Assembly (NCBI GenBank): GCA_020444475.1
Contig: JAHLKV010000001.1
Span: 1 to 64,000, forward strand
Length of the DNA: 64,000 bases
Source: a bacterium
Lineage (GTDB): Bacteria; Zixibacteria; MSB-5A5; GN15; FEB-12
Reading direction: 5' to 3'
The position numbers and the translations under genes were made by a program. Positions 17,263-27,800 of the stretch are shown here, piece after piece. The notes under the pieces were generated by a model. That model ran no database searches. It saw only the letters and a list, made by a program, of their open reading frames with translations, and was not told where the DNA came from. Numbering within the stretch: position 1 is the first letter of the stretch; each line of letters starts with the position of its first letter.

Positions 17263-20200
17263 TCAGAGGCAGGCTGCAGGCGCCGCTCCTCCGTTAAAGA
17301 GGAAATTCACCAGCTGGATGAGATCCGAGAGATCCACCGTACCACCGGCGTCGCCATTGATGTTGGCTTCGGCCATGCATACGGGGGCGGCCGCACCGTT
17401 AAACAGATAGTTGACCAGATAGATCAGGTCGGACAGGTCGGTGCCGTCTTCGGCGTCACCGTTGGTGTTGCCAGTCAGCCCGGTGCAGCAACTGACGGTC
17501 AGGTAGACCGGGATGCTGCCTTCGGCGTGCATGTTGTCGTTCGTGGTGTACTGGAGGGACCCTTCGTAGCTGGCTTTCTCCATACCCAGGCAGTTCACCA
17601 TCACCGGGAACAGGAGACTGTCACCGGGGGCGATGATGTTGGCTGAGGAGGAGCAGGACAACCAGGTGTCACTCGTGGTGAAGGTGATACGAAGGGATGC
17701 TTCACCGACGTTGCGAACGAGCAGATGGTGCTCTTCCTGTGTTTCGGGGGCCACCGTGACGGACATCTCTTCGGCGCCAAACTCGCACAACGGCTGAGCC
17801 GCGTTGCCGTAGGCCTTGATTTCGATGTCGTCGATATTCCAGCCACAATAGGTGACTGACACATCGGTGCTGCCCATGCCGAAACGAATCTGGAACAGCG
17901 GGTTGCCGTCGGCATACGGGCTCAGGTCGAAGGACTGCTCGGACCACGAAGTCTCTTCGAATGAAGCGTCCGGGTTGGAGTACAACTCGACCCAGTCGGT
18001 ACCGTCAAAGACTTCGAATGAAGCATGGTCGTACTGGCTGCGCTCGACGCCGAGCCAGCGGTAGAACGTCATGATGGTACCGGTCATGGCGCTGCAGTCG
18101 ATGATGGGCGAGGTGACCCACTCGGTGGAGTCGATATAGTTCTCGTACTCGCCATCGGCGCTCAGATCATTACCGAGGACGTAGTTATCACCGCTCGTGG
18201 AGTGGTCGGTTGCCGGGTCGCCGCCAATTCCGGCGCACGGCCCCATTTCCCATTCCGCTTCGCCGAGACCGAGGCCGGTCCAGCCCTGATCGTAGGAGAA
18301 GTCGTCGAAGAAGATCACGACGCGATCACCGACAATGATGTTGCACGGCAGGGTTACGCTGTAGCCGCCGTCGGCCGAGATATCGATTTCCATCGAAACC
18401 TCATGTCCCATCGGACAGGCAGCATCGGCAGAGACCGTGAAGACATCGGCGGTGTTGTTGGCCGTGCCGCCATCGGCGGCGATCAGGCCAAACGAAGACC
18501 AGGTGTCATCTCCCGATACGTAGGCATCGTTCGTGTACAGGTAGCCTTCAGTAGAGACAGCCTGCCCGGAGCCGGTGTTGTTGATATAGACGATCACATC
18601 GGCTGTTTCGCCGGGATCGAGGATGCCGTTGGCGTTTCCGCCGGCATCGTTGATGGCCACCGACACGAAGTTGACGACGGGCGCGTGGACCTGGACGCGG
18701 AAGGTACCGGTCCATGTCTCGCGAGCGGTGCCGCTTACCTCGAGGTCGAACGTGATAAAGTGGCCATCGGGGGTGTCACCGGAAACCGAGAAGGCGAAGC
18801 CGTCGGCCACATAGCCGGTTCCGTTGTCGCCGGCCACCGTGCCGTATGCCTCGGTGTTGTCGGTGATCGTGACATACTGGTCGGTGCTCGAGATGGTGGC
18901 GGTGACGTTGAGGGCGTCATCGGGTCCGACATTGATGAGCTGAACGCCCATCAGGATGTCTTCGCCGAGGTCCACCACGCCATTGTTATTACCCAACTGG
19001 TCGTTGATCGTAGAGTAGTCGAATACCACGTACGGTCCGCTGGGTGTGATAACCGTGACGCTCGCCACATAGGCGGCGGCGTTGAAGGCGGTAATGGTCA
19101 GCGTCATGTCTTCGCCAACCGGGAGGGCATCGCTGAACGGAATGACCGCTACACCACCGGCATCGGTGTAGGCAGAACCGTAGAGCTGGCCATTGTAGGC
19201 AATGGCACACAGGGCGCCTTCCACACCGTCGACCGTCACCTGGAATTCGGTGTCGCTAATGAGCATGACCGGGTCGTGGGTGACGGACAGGGTCGTGGGG
19301 AGGTCGGTGCGGACCTGGACCGAGGGGTCACCGAAAATGTGCCAGGTGTTGTACATGGAGACACCACCGCTGCCGTTGATGTCGATCATTTTGCAGGAGC
19401 CGTTGTAGCAGATGCCTCCGAAGGTTGTTTTCTCTTCGGCTACCAGCAGGTCGTTCACCTCATCCTGTGCATCCATCGGCGGATCCCAGGACTGGTTGAT
19501 TGAGGACATGTAGGCGGCGATGGCGCCGGTCGGATTTCCCGAACCGTCGGTGGCGCGCAGCCAGGCCTCACCGAAGCAGGTGTAGCCGTCGAATTCACCG
19601 TTGACGCAGGCCACGCTGACGATAAACGGCAGCATGCCGGCGTTGGTGAGCTGGTTGACGTTGGTGTTGCTGAATCCGCTGGTCGACCAGGCGGTTGTTG
19701 AGCCGTGGCCGGTGTAGTTGACGATGCTTCGACCCGCATTCAAGGCGCTGGCGACGCCGCTGGCACTGGCGGCAGAGCCATAGAAGCCATCGACGGCGGT
19801 GTAGGTGAAGGCGAGGAGATCATCGCGGATATAGCCCATGTGCTCGTTGTCATATTCGTTGAAGTGCCCCGGGCCTTCGGTGGAGGCGAGGCCCATCCCG
19901 GTGTGGAGCCAGCTACCGGACACTGGATTGACCTCGTAGTCGATCGTGCGTTCGACCTGTGTTTCGACATCGGCAATCGATTCAGCGGAGAAGCGGCCGA
20001 TGAAGATATCGGGGTAGTCGTCGGCACCCGCGACCTTGGCGTAGGACGGATCGGAGGCTCCGCCGGATACCTGGGGAGTGGCGACGTGGTTATGGTCGCC
20101 GACAAGAATCACCCACGCCAGGTTGGTGGTATCGTAGAAGTTCTGGATGTAGGTGTCGATGGCGGTGCTGGTGTTCCCGATGGCGGAGACGTTGACGAGG

Positions 20201-21003
20201 GTGGTTTTGATACCCTTTTGAATCTTCCAGTCCACCAGGGGCTGCATCGCAGAGGCATAGCTGTCATAGGCGATGATCAGCATGTCACCGGATTCCATCA
20301 CGGGCGTGTATTTGGCCTGATTGCTGTAGTTCAGGAAATGCCGTTTGTACAGCAGTTCGAAATCGGGGACGGCGGCGGCTGATTTGCGGTCGAGCAGTGG
20401 ATTGACGCCGCCGGAGCCATCGGTGCGGACTTCGACCGTCACCGAGGTATAGACACGGAGTGTCTGCGACTGGGGATCGTACTGGAAGGGCTGGAGATCG
20501 ATCACCGTACCGCGATAGTCACGCAGAATGTACGGGGCTCGCAGAGAAGCCAGTTCTTCCGGGTAGAATCCGGATTTGTTGTATTCGGGTCCGAAGGTAT
20601 AGGGGACCGTTTTCGGGTCGACCGTTCTCAGCAGATTGCCCTTGGACGGGGCAACTGGTGTGTTTTTCAAGTCGACATATTCGGCATCGACAACACGCAG
20701 TTCGGCGCCAGCCTCGTCCGGAATGATAATACTCCGGCTGACGCGCGGCAATGCGGGAGCTCCTTCGATGAGGAAGTTGCCTTCGCCGATCAAGTCGATC
20801 AGATTCCAGGTTTCGCCGTTGATAACCGTCCCCGAACGGTCAAAGGCGTTGATTTCGAATCGGACGACCGTCCGTGAGTCGTTCGATTGTTCGACGATGA
20901 CCTCAACATCGTCGCCCCCAGTGCCCAGCTCAATTCGTTCCGCGGCAACGAACGAGGCAGCGAAAAGAACCAGGAAGACAGCCGTTAGCACACTTCTTCG
21001 CAT
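17263..21003 (-). CDS. Exported C25 cysteine protease, Arg-gingipain-like, with dockerin-like tail
   Basis: 1246 residues. Signal peptide 1-21, a propeptide-like region to about 220, then a C25 catalytic domain (about 230-560). Active-site His433 lies in NYTGHGS and Cys466 in SVACVNGEF. The 33-residue spacing and the motifs match P. gingivalis RgpB (His211/Cys244; GHGSETSW, VACVNGDF). The segment GADDYPDIFIGRFSAES also resembles the Rgp region that lines the S1 pocket. After it come Ig/CARD-like beta domains, a MAM/cleaved-adhesin-like domain (about 900-1070, with CGWNIDDIEI), and two dockerin-like repeats at the C-terminus. Predicted role: extracellular endopeptidase, possibly Arg-specific. 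AAAGG precedes the ATG. It has no T9SS tail. Confidence 0.9.
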   Translation of the reverse strand: MRRSVLTAVFLVLFAASFVAAERIELGTGGDDVEVIVEQSNDSRTVVRFEINAFDRSGTVINGETWNLIDLIGEGNFLIEGAPALPRVSRSIIIPDEAGAELRVVDAEYVDLKNTPVAPSKGNLLRTVDPKTVPYTFGPEYNKSGFYPEELASLRAPYILRDYRGTVIDLQPFQYDPQSQTLRVYTSVTVEVRTDGSGGVNPLLDRKSAAAVPDFELLYKRHFLNYSNQAKYTPVMESGDMLIIAYDSYASAMQPLVDWKIQKGIKTTLVNVSAIGNTSTAIDTYIQNFYDTTNLAWVILVGDHNHVATPQVSGGASDPSYAKVAGADDYPDIFIGRFSAESIADVETQVERTIDYEVNPVSGSWLHTGMGLASTEGPGHFNEYDNEHMGYIRDDLLAFTYTAVDGFYGSAASASGVASALNAGRSIVNYTGHGSTTAWSTSGFSNTNVNQLTNAGMLPFIVSVACVNGEFDGYTCFGEAWLRATDGSGNPTGAIAAYMSSINQSWDPPMDAQDEVNDLLVAEEKTTFGGICYNGSCKMIDINGSGGVSMYNTWHIFGDPSVQVRTDLPTTLSVTHDPVMLISDTEFQVTVDGVEGALCAIAYNGQLYGSAYTDAGGVAVIPFSDALPVGEDMTLTITAFNAAAYVASVTVITPSGPYVVFDYSTINDQLGNNNGVVDLGEDILMGVQLINVGPDDALNVTATISSTDQYVTITDNTEAYGTVAGDNGTGYVADGFAFSVSGDTPDGHFITFDLEVSGTARETWTGTFRVQVHAPVVNFVSVAINDAGGNANGILDPGETADVIVYINNTGSGQAVSTEGYLYTNDAYVSGDDTWSSFGLIAADGGTANNTADVFTVSADAACPMGHEVSMEIDISADGGYSVTLPCNIIVGDRVVIFFDDFSYDQGWTGLGLGEAEWEMGPCAGIGGDPATDHSTSGDNYVLGNDLSADGEYENYIDSTEWVTSPIIDCSAMTGTIMTFYRWLGVERSQYDHASFEVFDGTDWVELYSNPDASFEETSWSEQSFDLSPYADGNPLFQIRFGMGSTDVSVTYCGWNIDDIEIKAYGNAAQPLCEFGAEEMSVTVAPETQEEHHLLVRNVGEASLRITFTTSDTWLSCSSSANIIAPGDSLLFPVMVNCLGMEKASYEGSLQYTTNDNMHAEGSIPVYLTVSCCTGLTGNTNGDAEDGTDLSDLIYLVNYLFNGAAAPVCMAEANINGDAGGTVDLSDLIQLVNFLFNGGAAPAACL

Positions 21004-21398
21004 ACAGGGCCTTTCTTGTGTGGATTTGAAAAATGATGCTCTTCGATCTGTGGATACACGAGAGCCGCCAATCGCTAAGGTAGTATTATGTACCGAATTG
21101 TCCCTTTAATATAATGTGCGAAGTCGGATTCCCAACAAAAAAAGCGTTCCTTCGAGAAGAAAGCGGACAAAATAGGGCGCGGAATGTTCCGGCCTGAATC
21201 TCAGTTTCCCATCAGTAATGAGGGCTGCCGTTTGGCGCCATTCACGGCGCGCTGCTATATCTGAGGCCGTCTGTCCGAGGGGTGCAAGTGAGACTTCAAG
21301 TGGTATTTATAACCGACCAAATTGTAGATCTTTACGGGTGTGAGGCCACCCCATCGGGTGGCCTCACACGCACTGTCAGGATCAGGTGCCTGCCTCTT
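21004..21398. other. Intergenic region between two exported-protein genes
   Basis: No gene seen. It holds the upstream region of the 21003 gene, with a TATATT element at 21108-21113 (minus strand) but only a poor -35 (TTGTTG, 19-bp spacing). It also holds the stem-loop at 21338-21369 belonging to the upstream transcription unit. Confidence 0.6.
21338..21369 (-). terminator. 14-bp perfect stem-loop after the triple papain-like gene
   Basis: GTGTGAGGCCACCC/GGGTGGCCTCACAC with a four-base loop, 30 bases past the stop at 21399. It lacks a strong T-run on the minus strand (CCCGTAAAG), so it may be a transcript-stabilising 3' hairpin and not a classical terminator. Confidence 0.65.
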
Positions 21399-24300
21399 CT
21401 ATTGGCAGTGTGCGGGCGGAGGACCGGAGAGGAAGAGATAGTTGACGAAAGCAATCAGGTCCGAAAGGTCGACGACCCCGAAAGGATCTCCGTTGATGTT
21501 TGCTTCTTCGAGGCACCATGGGACGGGGCCGCCGAGGAAGAGATAGTTCACGAGATAGATCAGATCGGAGAGATCGACCTCGGGTCCTGAGTTGTTGACA
21601 TTGCCGGTGAGATCGCGACAACAGGTGAGTGTCGGATTCACGCACGTGCACTGCACCGGAGCAGAACCCGTGTCATTCACGTAAGAGTCCAGGAGAGCTA
21701 TGTCGGTGTAATCGATGTCGCAGTCGCCATCTGGATCGGCATTGGCCGGGACAGGTGGCGCAGGACCACCCGAGTCGATGTAGGCGGCGAGATAGTGAAT
21801 GTCGTTGTTGTCGATGACTCCGTTGTTGTCGACATCGCCCGGGTACTGATTGGCGCAGGTATCGAGCGGACAAATGATCAGGGCATAGTCGATCAAGGTG
21901 TGTATTTCGCCGCCCTGATAGGGGATCGGGGGTGTGCTCCACTCGACTGGATTCAGCTCAAAGAAGTTGCCCACGTCACCAGCCTGATCCGGGTAGTCCA
22001 CTATCTCTACGAGTGGCGGGTACTGCGGACAGACTTGCTGCATAAAGAGATTGTACGGATCGTGTTGAATCTGGCCGTGGGGTCCCGATATGAAGGCCGC
22101 ATCGTTGTGTACGGCTGAACCGTGAGCACTGCCCGCCGGCGGCTCACCCTCGTTGGCATCGAAATACGGGTCGGAGATGCAGATGCGATCGTTGTCTATA
22201 CAGACGCCTGCCACGGTGACGTAGTGGCCGCCGAGTCGGATGCAATCGCCACCGGTTGGCGGGATTTCATAGAAGCCCAGAAGGAGTATGACGTCCTGCG
22301 AGCGCATGACTTCGTCGCGAATCAGCTCGACAGGAGGTCCCGGAAAGAGGGTGACGGTGTAGCTCTCGAGGAGTCCCTGCTGCGCCAGCCAGGCCTGTGC
22401 GCCGTTGGCGAGATCCAGTATAAACGTGCCAATACCGCCAGGGAAACAGCTGGTATAGCGGGCCAGCGAATCGACGAGCGGTATGACGTTGGATGGATCG
22501 TGATCATCCCAGGGGCCGTATGCGGACACCAGTGGGTAGCCATCGCTTATGATCGGAGGCGGCACCGGAACCGGCTCGAACTTGGAATCGAACCACCAGA
22601 GGCAATTGGCGAGGGCCACCGGCCCGCAGAAGGACCAGCCGCCTATCGGGCCGCCGATCCAGCCGTTTTGCTTTTGATCGAAATCGGGCATGCCATACGG
22701 CGCATAGTCCTCGTACGGTGCCTTGTAGTATTCGCAGGTGTCAGTTTGCGGCATCTGGGGTTCACCGGGGCAAATCATGACGGCGTACTCCACTTCGGCG
22801 TGGTACGGGAAGGTCGCGGGATCGGGGTTGGCCAGTGTCAAGTCGCGGAACTCGGTGGGGCAGTTGGCGCCGGTCGGAGAGAAGCCGCGAGGGAAGCCCG
22901 GTAGCCACCAGGAGCCACCCGGTGAGGGTGAGTCCAGCAGGACGGGGTAGCTGTCGTGCGAAACCGGGTAGTCGAAGCTTCCCAGTGTGACGGGGGTCCA
23001 GTGCGTCGCATCCCGGGGATCGTGTACCACACCCGCATGGGCGGGTGGGCGCACGCGGCCAGTACCGCCGGCTTCGGCATTATCGGTCTCCGGATCAGAG
23101 AGGGCAACCATCATGGCAGCGGTATCAACGCCGGCCATAGTGACATATCGACCGCCGTCGCGCCACCACTGTTCACCATCGAACCACCAGTTACCGATGA
23201 GGAGGATTACGTCCTGACAGACCATGAGGGACTCGGCCATCTCTCGGAAGTCGGGCATCTGGTAGGTGGTCTCGTAGAATTGCCACTTGGGATCAGGATC
23301 CCAGAAGAACTGTGTCAATCCCTGCTCCATAACGTGGACATCGGTGCCTCCCCAGGGGTCGAAGATGGTATCGGAGTGGAAGTACGAGAAGAGCTCGTCT
23401 TTGAGTTCCCATGCTCCTGTGAATTGGTAGTAATCCATCGCGCCGTACCACCAGAGGCAGTTGGTGACCGCCGTGGGGCCGCTGTGGCAGGGCAGCTGGC
23501 TCGGGAAATCGGGCATGCCGGTCTGCGCGTAGGTAGTGTCGGGCTTCCAGTACCAGGTGTCGGGTGTTTCGCGAGGGCAGATGACTTCAGCAAACTCGAT
23601 GACTGCATAGATCGGCCCCGGCAAGCCGGGTCCCGGACAGGTGGTGCCGCCGTTCTGATCGAAGAATTCGTAGGCAATGGGGTCAGCCGGGTAATCAGGC
23701 AGAAACAGGCACCCGGGGACTGCCACGCACATTCCGGGGTCTATCATGCCGACGGCATATAGGTCGTGGGATACGACCGCGGCATCGTTGTGCGATGGTG
23801 GAGGTGGGTTTGCAAGATCGAGAAACGGATCGGAGAGCGCGATCAGGGCGTTGGCCGAATCCACGCCGGCCACGGTAACGTAGTGACCGCCGATGCGGCA
23901 GCATTCCTGGGGGTTTCCGCCCAGAGCAATATAGAAGCCCAGCAGCAAGATCACATCCTGGCTTCGTTTCACTTCCCCGGCGATGAAGTCCCAGGTGAAA
24001 TCAACGCAGGGATACAGATTGACGTCGTAGTCGTCGAGCAGGCCTCGAGAGGCGAGCCAGTCACGCACGCCGGCATCGAGGTCCACAATATTTGTGCCGG
24101 GGGCGAGCAAGTTCGTATTGAGCGAAGTTGCCAGAGCCCCGATCAACGATGTGACATTGCTCGAATCATGGTCGTCGAAAGCGGCGTGATACGACCCGAC
24201 AAGCGGGTAGTTATCGCTGATGCCCGGTGGTACCACCGGCAGGGGTTCGAACTTGGAATCAAACCACCAGAAGCAGTTGGCCAACGCAACCGGCCCGCAG

Positions 24301-24551
24301 TAGCCGGGGTCGATGGTCCCATCGGGTGGCCAGGTGAAGTCCTGGACCTGACTGAAGTCGGGCATGCCGGCGGGGCAGTAGTCCGGATAGCCCGATTTGT
24401 AGTAGAATTCCCTTTCACTGTCTGCTGACTGAACCGAATAGGCGCTCGCTGCGATGTATGTGGTTTGATGAAGCTCGTCCGAAATCGCCGATAGTCCGAT
24501 CAGTAGCAAAAGAACCATGAAAAGAGAAGTACTTTGGTACCACTTGATCAT
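21399..24551 (-). CDS. Exported triple papain/C39-like protein with double dockerin-like tail
   Basis: 1050 residues. Signal peptide about 1-24. Three tandem units of about 270 residues follow, each starting Y-x-P-x-G-M-P-D-F. Units 1 and 3 carry CGPVALANC-(F/L)-WWF (C85 and C642) and later GGHYVTVAGV then SDP, the Cys, His and Asp order of papain/C39-type folds. Unit 2 has HSGPTAVTNC (Ser357 at the Cys position) and GGRYVTMAGV (Arg at the His position), so it should be inactive. The C-terminus has two different dockerin-like pairs: GDVDNNGVIDNNDIHYLAAY with a partner, then the DLSDLIYLVNYLF pair. AAAGGAG precedes the ATG. Whether units 1 and 3 are proteases or inactive relatives is not settled by sequence alone. 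Confidence 0.82.
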   Translation of the reverse strand: MIKWYQSTSLFMVLLLLIGLSAISDELHQTTYIAASAYSVQSADSEREFYYKSGYPDYCPAGMPDFSQVQDFTWPPDGTIDPGYCGPVALANCFWWFDSKFEPLPVVPPGISDNYPLVGSYHAAFDDHDSSNVTSLIGALATSLNTNLLAPGTNIVDLDAGVRDWLASRGLLDDYDVNLYPCVDFTWDFIAGEVKRSQDVILLLGFYIALGGNPQECCRIGGHYVTVAGVDSANALIALSDPFLDLANPPPPSHNDAAVVSHDLYAVGMIDPGMCVAVPGCLFLPDYPADPIAYEFFDQNGGTTCPGPGLPGPIYAVIEFAEVICPRETPDTWYWKPDTTYAQTGMPDFPSQLPCHSGPTAVTNCLWWYGAMDYYQFTGAWELKDELFSYFHSDTIFDPWGGTDVHVMEQGLTQFFWDPDPKWQFYETTYQMPDFREMAESLMVCQDVILLIGNWWFDGEQWWRDGGRYVTMAGVDTAAMMVALSDPETDNAEAGGTGRVRPPAHAGVVHDPRDATHWTPVTLGSFDYPVSHDSYPVLLDSPSPGGSWWLPGFPRGFSPTGANCPTEFRDLTLANPDPATFPYHAEVEYAVMICPGEPQMPQTDTCEYYKAPYEDYAPYGMPDFDQKQNGWIGGPIGGWSFCGPVALANCLWWFDSKFEPVPVPPPIISDGYPLVSAYGPWDDHDPSNVIPLVDSLARYTSCFPGGIGTFILDLANGAQAWLAQQGLLESYTVTLFPGPPVELIRDEVMRSQDVILLLGFYEIPPTGGDCIRLGGHYVTVAGVCIDNDRICISDPYFDANEGEPPAGSAHGSAVHNDAAFISGPHGQIQHDPYNLFMQQVCPQYPPLVEIVDYPDQAGDVGNFFELNPVEWSTPPIPYQGGEIHTLIDYALIICPLDTCANQYPGDVDNNGVIDNNDIHYLAAYIDSGGPAPPVPANADPDGDCDIDYTDIALLDSYVNDTGSAPVQCTCVNPTLTCCRDLTGNVNNSGPEVDLSDLIYLVNYLFLGGPVPWCLEEANINGDPFGVVDLSDLIAFVNYLFLSGPPPAHCQ

Positions 24552-24688
24552 GGGATCTCCTTTCTGGAAACGACGGTATAGAGACTATAGGTAACGGGAC
24601 CCGAACGAAGGGACGTTTCCATTCGGGCTGCCGTGTGTGGTCCTGTTCAAGAGTGGCGATGAGATTAGTGATGGATGAGTCTATATAA

Positions 24689-24717
24689 AATATAGACAGG
24701 AGCAATGTGGATGTCAA
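24689..24717 (-). promoter_or_regulatory. Sigma-70-type promoter for the triple papain-like gene
   Basis: Minus strand: TTGACA (24712-24717), 17-bp spacer, TATATT (24689-24694). The predicted start is near 24682, giving a leader of about 130 bases. The hexamers are the same as at 12200-12227 and 28864-28892. Confidence 0.72.
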
Positions 24718-24767
24718 GCTCCGTGTTAGAGGGTGGCGTGTGGCGCGGAAGGCGATTCATAAACGAA

Positions 24768-24795
24768 GAGCCACCCCCGATTTCGGGGGTGGCTC
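24768..24795 (-). terminator. Intrinsic terminator of the Lys-gingipain-like gene
   Basis: Stem GAGCCACCCCCG/CGGGGGTGGCTC, loop ATTT, followed on the minus strand by TTCGTTT. It lies 28 bases past the stop at 24823 and upstream of the next minus-strand promoter. Confidence 0.82.
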
Positions 24796-24822
24796 AACTT
24801 CAAGTCAGCGCGTTGACAGAAA

Positions 24823-27800
24823 CTACTGGCACGGAGCCGGAGCCGCACCGGAGATGAAGAGGTAATTCACCAGATAGATAAGATCGGACAGATCGGTAAT
24901 ACCGCTGCCGTCACCATTGGTGTTTGCCTCAGCCACACAGGCCGGAGCGGGGCCGCTGTTGAACAAGTAGTTGACGAAGTACATAAGGTCGGAGAGATCA
25001 ACAGTGTCTTCGCTGTCGTTGTTCACATTGCCCGTATTGCCGACACAGCAACCGACATTCAGCGTCACCGGAATGACCCCGGTCGGATGGCCGGCGTCGT
25101 TGCTGGTGTAGGTGAGGCTGCCGGTGTGCTCACCGAGCGGCAGTCCGCCGCAGTCGATGTCAACCTGGAATTCCGTGCTGTCTCCGGCAGCGATGACCAG
25201 CTGATCGCCGGAGCAGGTGAGCCAGCCGTAGGTCGACGCGAACGCGATGCGGAGGGTGCCGTCGCCGATATTGCGGACGGTGATATGTTCCGTCGTCGAG
25301 TTGCCGGGCTGCAGTGTGACCGACAGTGAGCTGTCGGGAATCTCGCAGACGGCCGAGGCGGCGTTGCCGTAGCCCTTCAGCTCTATGTCGTCGATGTTCC
25401 AGCCGCAATACGTGACCGAAACGTCGGTGGTACCCATACCGAAGCGGAGCTGGAAGAGCGGATTGTGGTCGGCGTACTCGCTAACGTCGTAGAACTCTTC
25501 GGTCCAGGCGGTTTCTTCAAACGAGGCATCCGGATTGGTGTAGAGCTGAACCCAGTCGGTACCGTCGTAGACCTCGAAGTAGACATGGTCGTACTGGCTG
25601 CGTTCGACGCCAAGCCAGCGGTAGAACTTCAGCTGCACGCCCGTCATGTTGCTGCAGTCGATGATGGGCGAGGTGGCGTAGTCGGTCGGATCGACATAGT
25701 TCTCGTACTCGCCGTCGCCGGAGAGATCGTTTCCGAGTACGTAGTTGTCGGCAGTCGGCGTGTGGTCGCTGGTCGGGTCACCGCCAAGACCGGCCGCCGG
25801 ACCCATTTCCCACTCGCCTTCGCCGCCGTCGAATGTCCAGCCCTGATCGTAGGAGAAGTCGTCGAAATAGAAGGCGACCCGGTCGCCGACCGTGACGTCG
25901 AACGTCAGGGTGGTGGCGAAGCCGTTGTCGGCGGTGACGTCAAGCTGGACGGTCACACCGTAGCCCATGGGGCAGGCAGCGTCGACTGAGACCTCGAAGG
26001 GATCGCCATTGTTGACGACCATGGCACCGGCGGAATCGATCAAGCCGTAGTATCCGAAGCCATCGGTGATGGTCACGTAGCTGTCGGTGACATACAGGGC
26101 TCCCTGGGCATTGCCGGCCTGTCCGGAACCATCGTTCTGGATCGTAACGGTAATGGAGGCGGTTTCACCCGGATCGATGATGCCGTTGTTGTTTCCACCG
26201 TCGTCGATGGCCACCGAGATCACGGACAGATCGGGGGCATGGACGGGGATCCGGAAGGAGCCGTTCCAGGTGTCGCGGGCGGTGCCGGTGACTTCCAGAT
26301 CGAAGGTAATCTGGTGATTGTCCGGGCAATCGCCGTCGACGGTGAAGGCGAAGCCATCAGCCACATACGCAGTGCCGTTGTCGCCGGCGATGTTGCCGTA
26401 GGCCTCGGTGTTGTCTGTGATGGTGACATACGGGTCGATAGTGGTGACGGTCGCACTGACGTCAAAGGCTTCGTCGGGACCGACGTTGATCAGCTGGATG
26501 CCCATAAGGACAGACTCGCCGGCATCGACCACACCGTTACCGTTGCCGGCCGCGTCGTTGAGCGTAGCTTCGTCAAACACGACGTACGGACCGGAAGGAG
26601 TGATCACCTGAATGGTGCCGATGTACGGCTCGCGATTCTGGCAGGTGATGACGATATCGGCTACGCCCGGGGTAGCGAAACCGGCCAGGTCGATCGTCGC
26701 CGAGCCGGAGGCGTCGACATAGCCCGCACCCTGAAGCACGCCGTTGAACGAGATACCGACATACGAGCCGGGATCGGCTGCCACGGTCATGCTCGTGGTC
26801 GAGAGGACGATGGCTGCGTCGTGAGTGACATTATTTTCAGCGGGAACGCCGAGATAGGTCATGACCGACGGGTCACCCATGAGGTGGTAGATTTCCCAGT
26901 AGTAGGTCTCGCGGCTCGAGCCGGATTCGGTCACGGCCATGTTGCCGGCGAAGATGATGGCATCATTGGTAACGTAATGCTGCGTGGTCGGTTCGCCGTG
27001 GTCATGGAAGATACCGTCGTAGGCGCCGATACCGGTCGCCGAGTAGTCGGCGCCGGAGGAGACGATGGGACCATAGCCGACGCCCCACCAGTAGTCTTCA
27101 TCCCAGTAGGTGGAGTTGGAACCGCCGATATAGCCGATACCACCGGCGTCTTCAAGCTGCAGGAAGGCCTCGCCGAAACACGGCGTGGAGTAACTGGTGC
27201 CAAAGGTATTCGAGAGACAGCAGTTGCCGATACCGAGCAGGTACTTGTGATAGTTGGTCAGGCCCGGAACATCACTGGTCGTGAATGACGGATCGGCGTG
27301 ACCCTCGTGCGAACAATGAGCGGTGTAGTTGTAGAAGCCGACACCGTCATCGATCGTTTGAATAATCGCGGCCGGGGCACCAGCGCCATCGGAGGCGGGG
27401 TAGAGCCAGACGTTGGGGCTGATACCGTGGGCGGCGTTGAAATACAGGTTCGTGCCGTAGTTGAGCTGGCCGTTACCGTGGGTAGGGGCAAAGGAGCCGT
27501 CGACACCGGCTACGAGCGTTACGTATTCCAGGTAGGACGGATCCGGCATTTCATAGCGCTCGTATTCCAGCGTCTTGTCGATCTGCGGCTGGAGTTGCGC
27601 GGTGTTCTGCGCCGAGAAACGACCGTAGTAGATTTCCGGGAAGTTATCACCGGTGAATTCGCAGAATCTCAGGTCGGTGATATGCGAGCCGGCCGAACCG
27701 CTGAAGGGAGCGATCTGCTGGGCGTCACCCACGAAAAGCACAAACGAGGGGGCCGGATCGGAGGGCGTACCCGCTGCATAAAGACTCTGAATATAGGCTT

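Noticed and set aside
18025..19503. 492-codon open frame on the plus strand inside the Arg-gingipain-like gene
   Set aside because: Antisense shadow: low-complexity Val/Gly/Asp-rich translation, no family match, while the minus strand encodes a complete protease with catalytic motifs.
21399..24551. Reading the triple-domain protein as a third C25 protease
   Set aside because: It lacks the GHGS/AHGS and VACVNG/GNCC motifs. Its CGP...GGHYVTVAGV order fits papain/C39-type folds instead.
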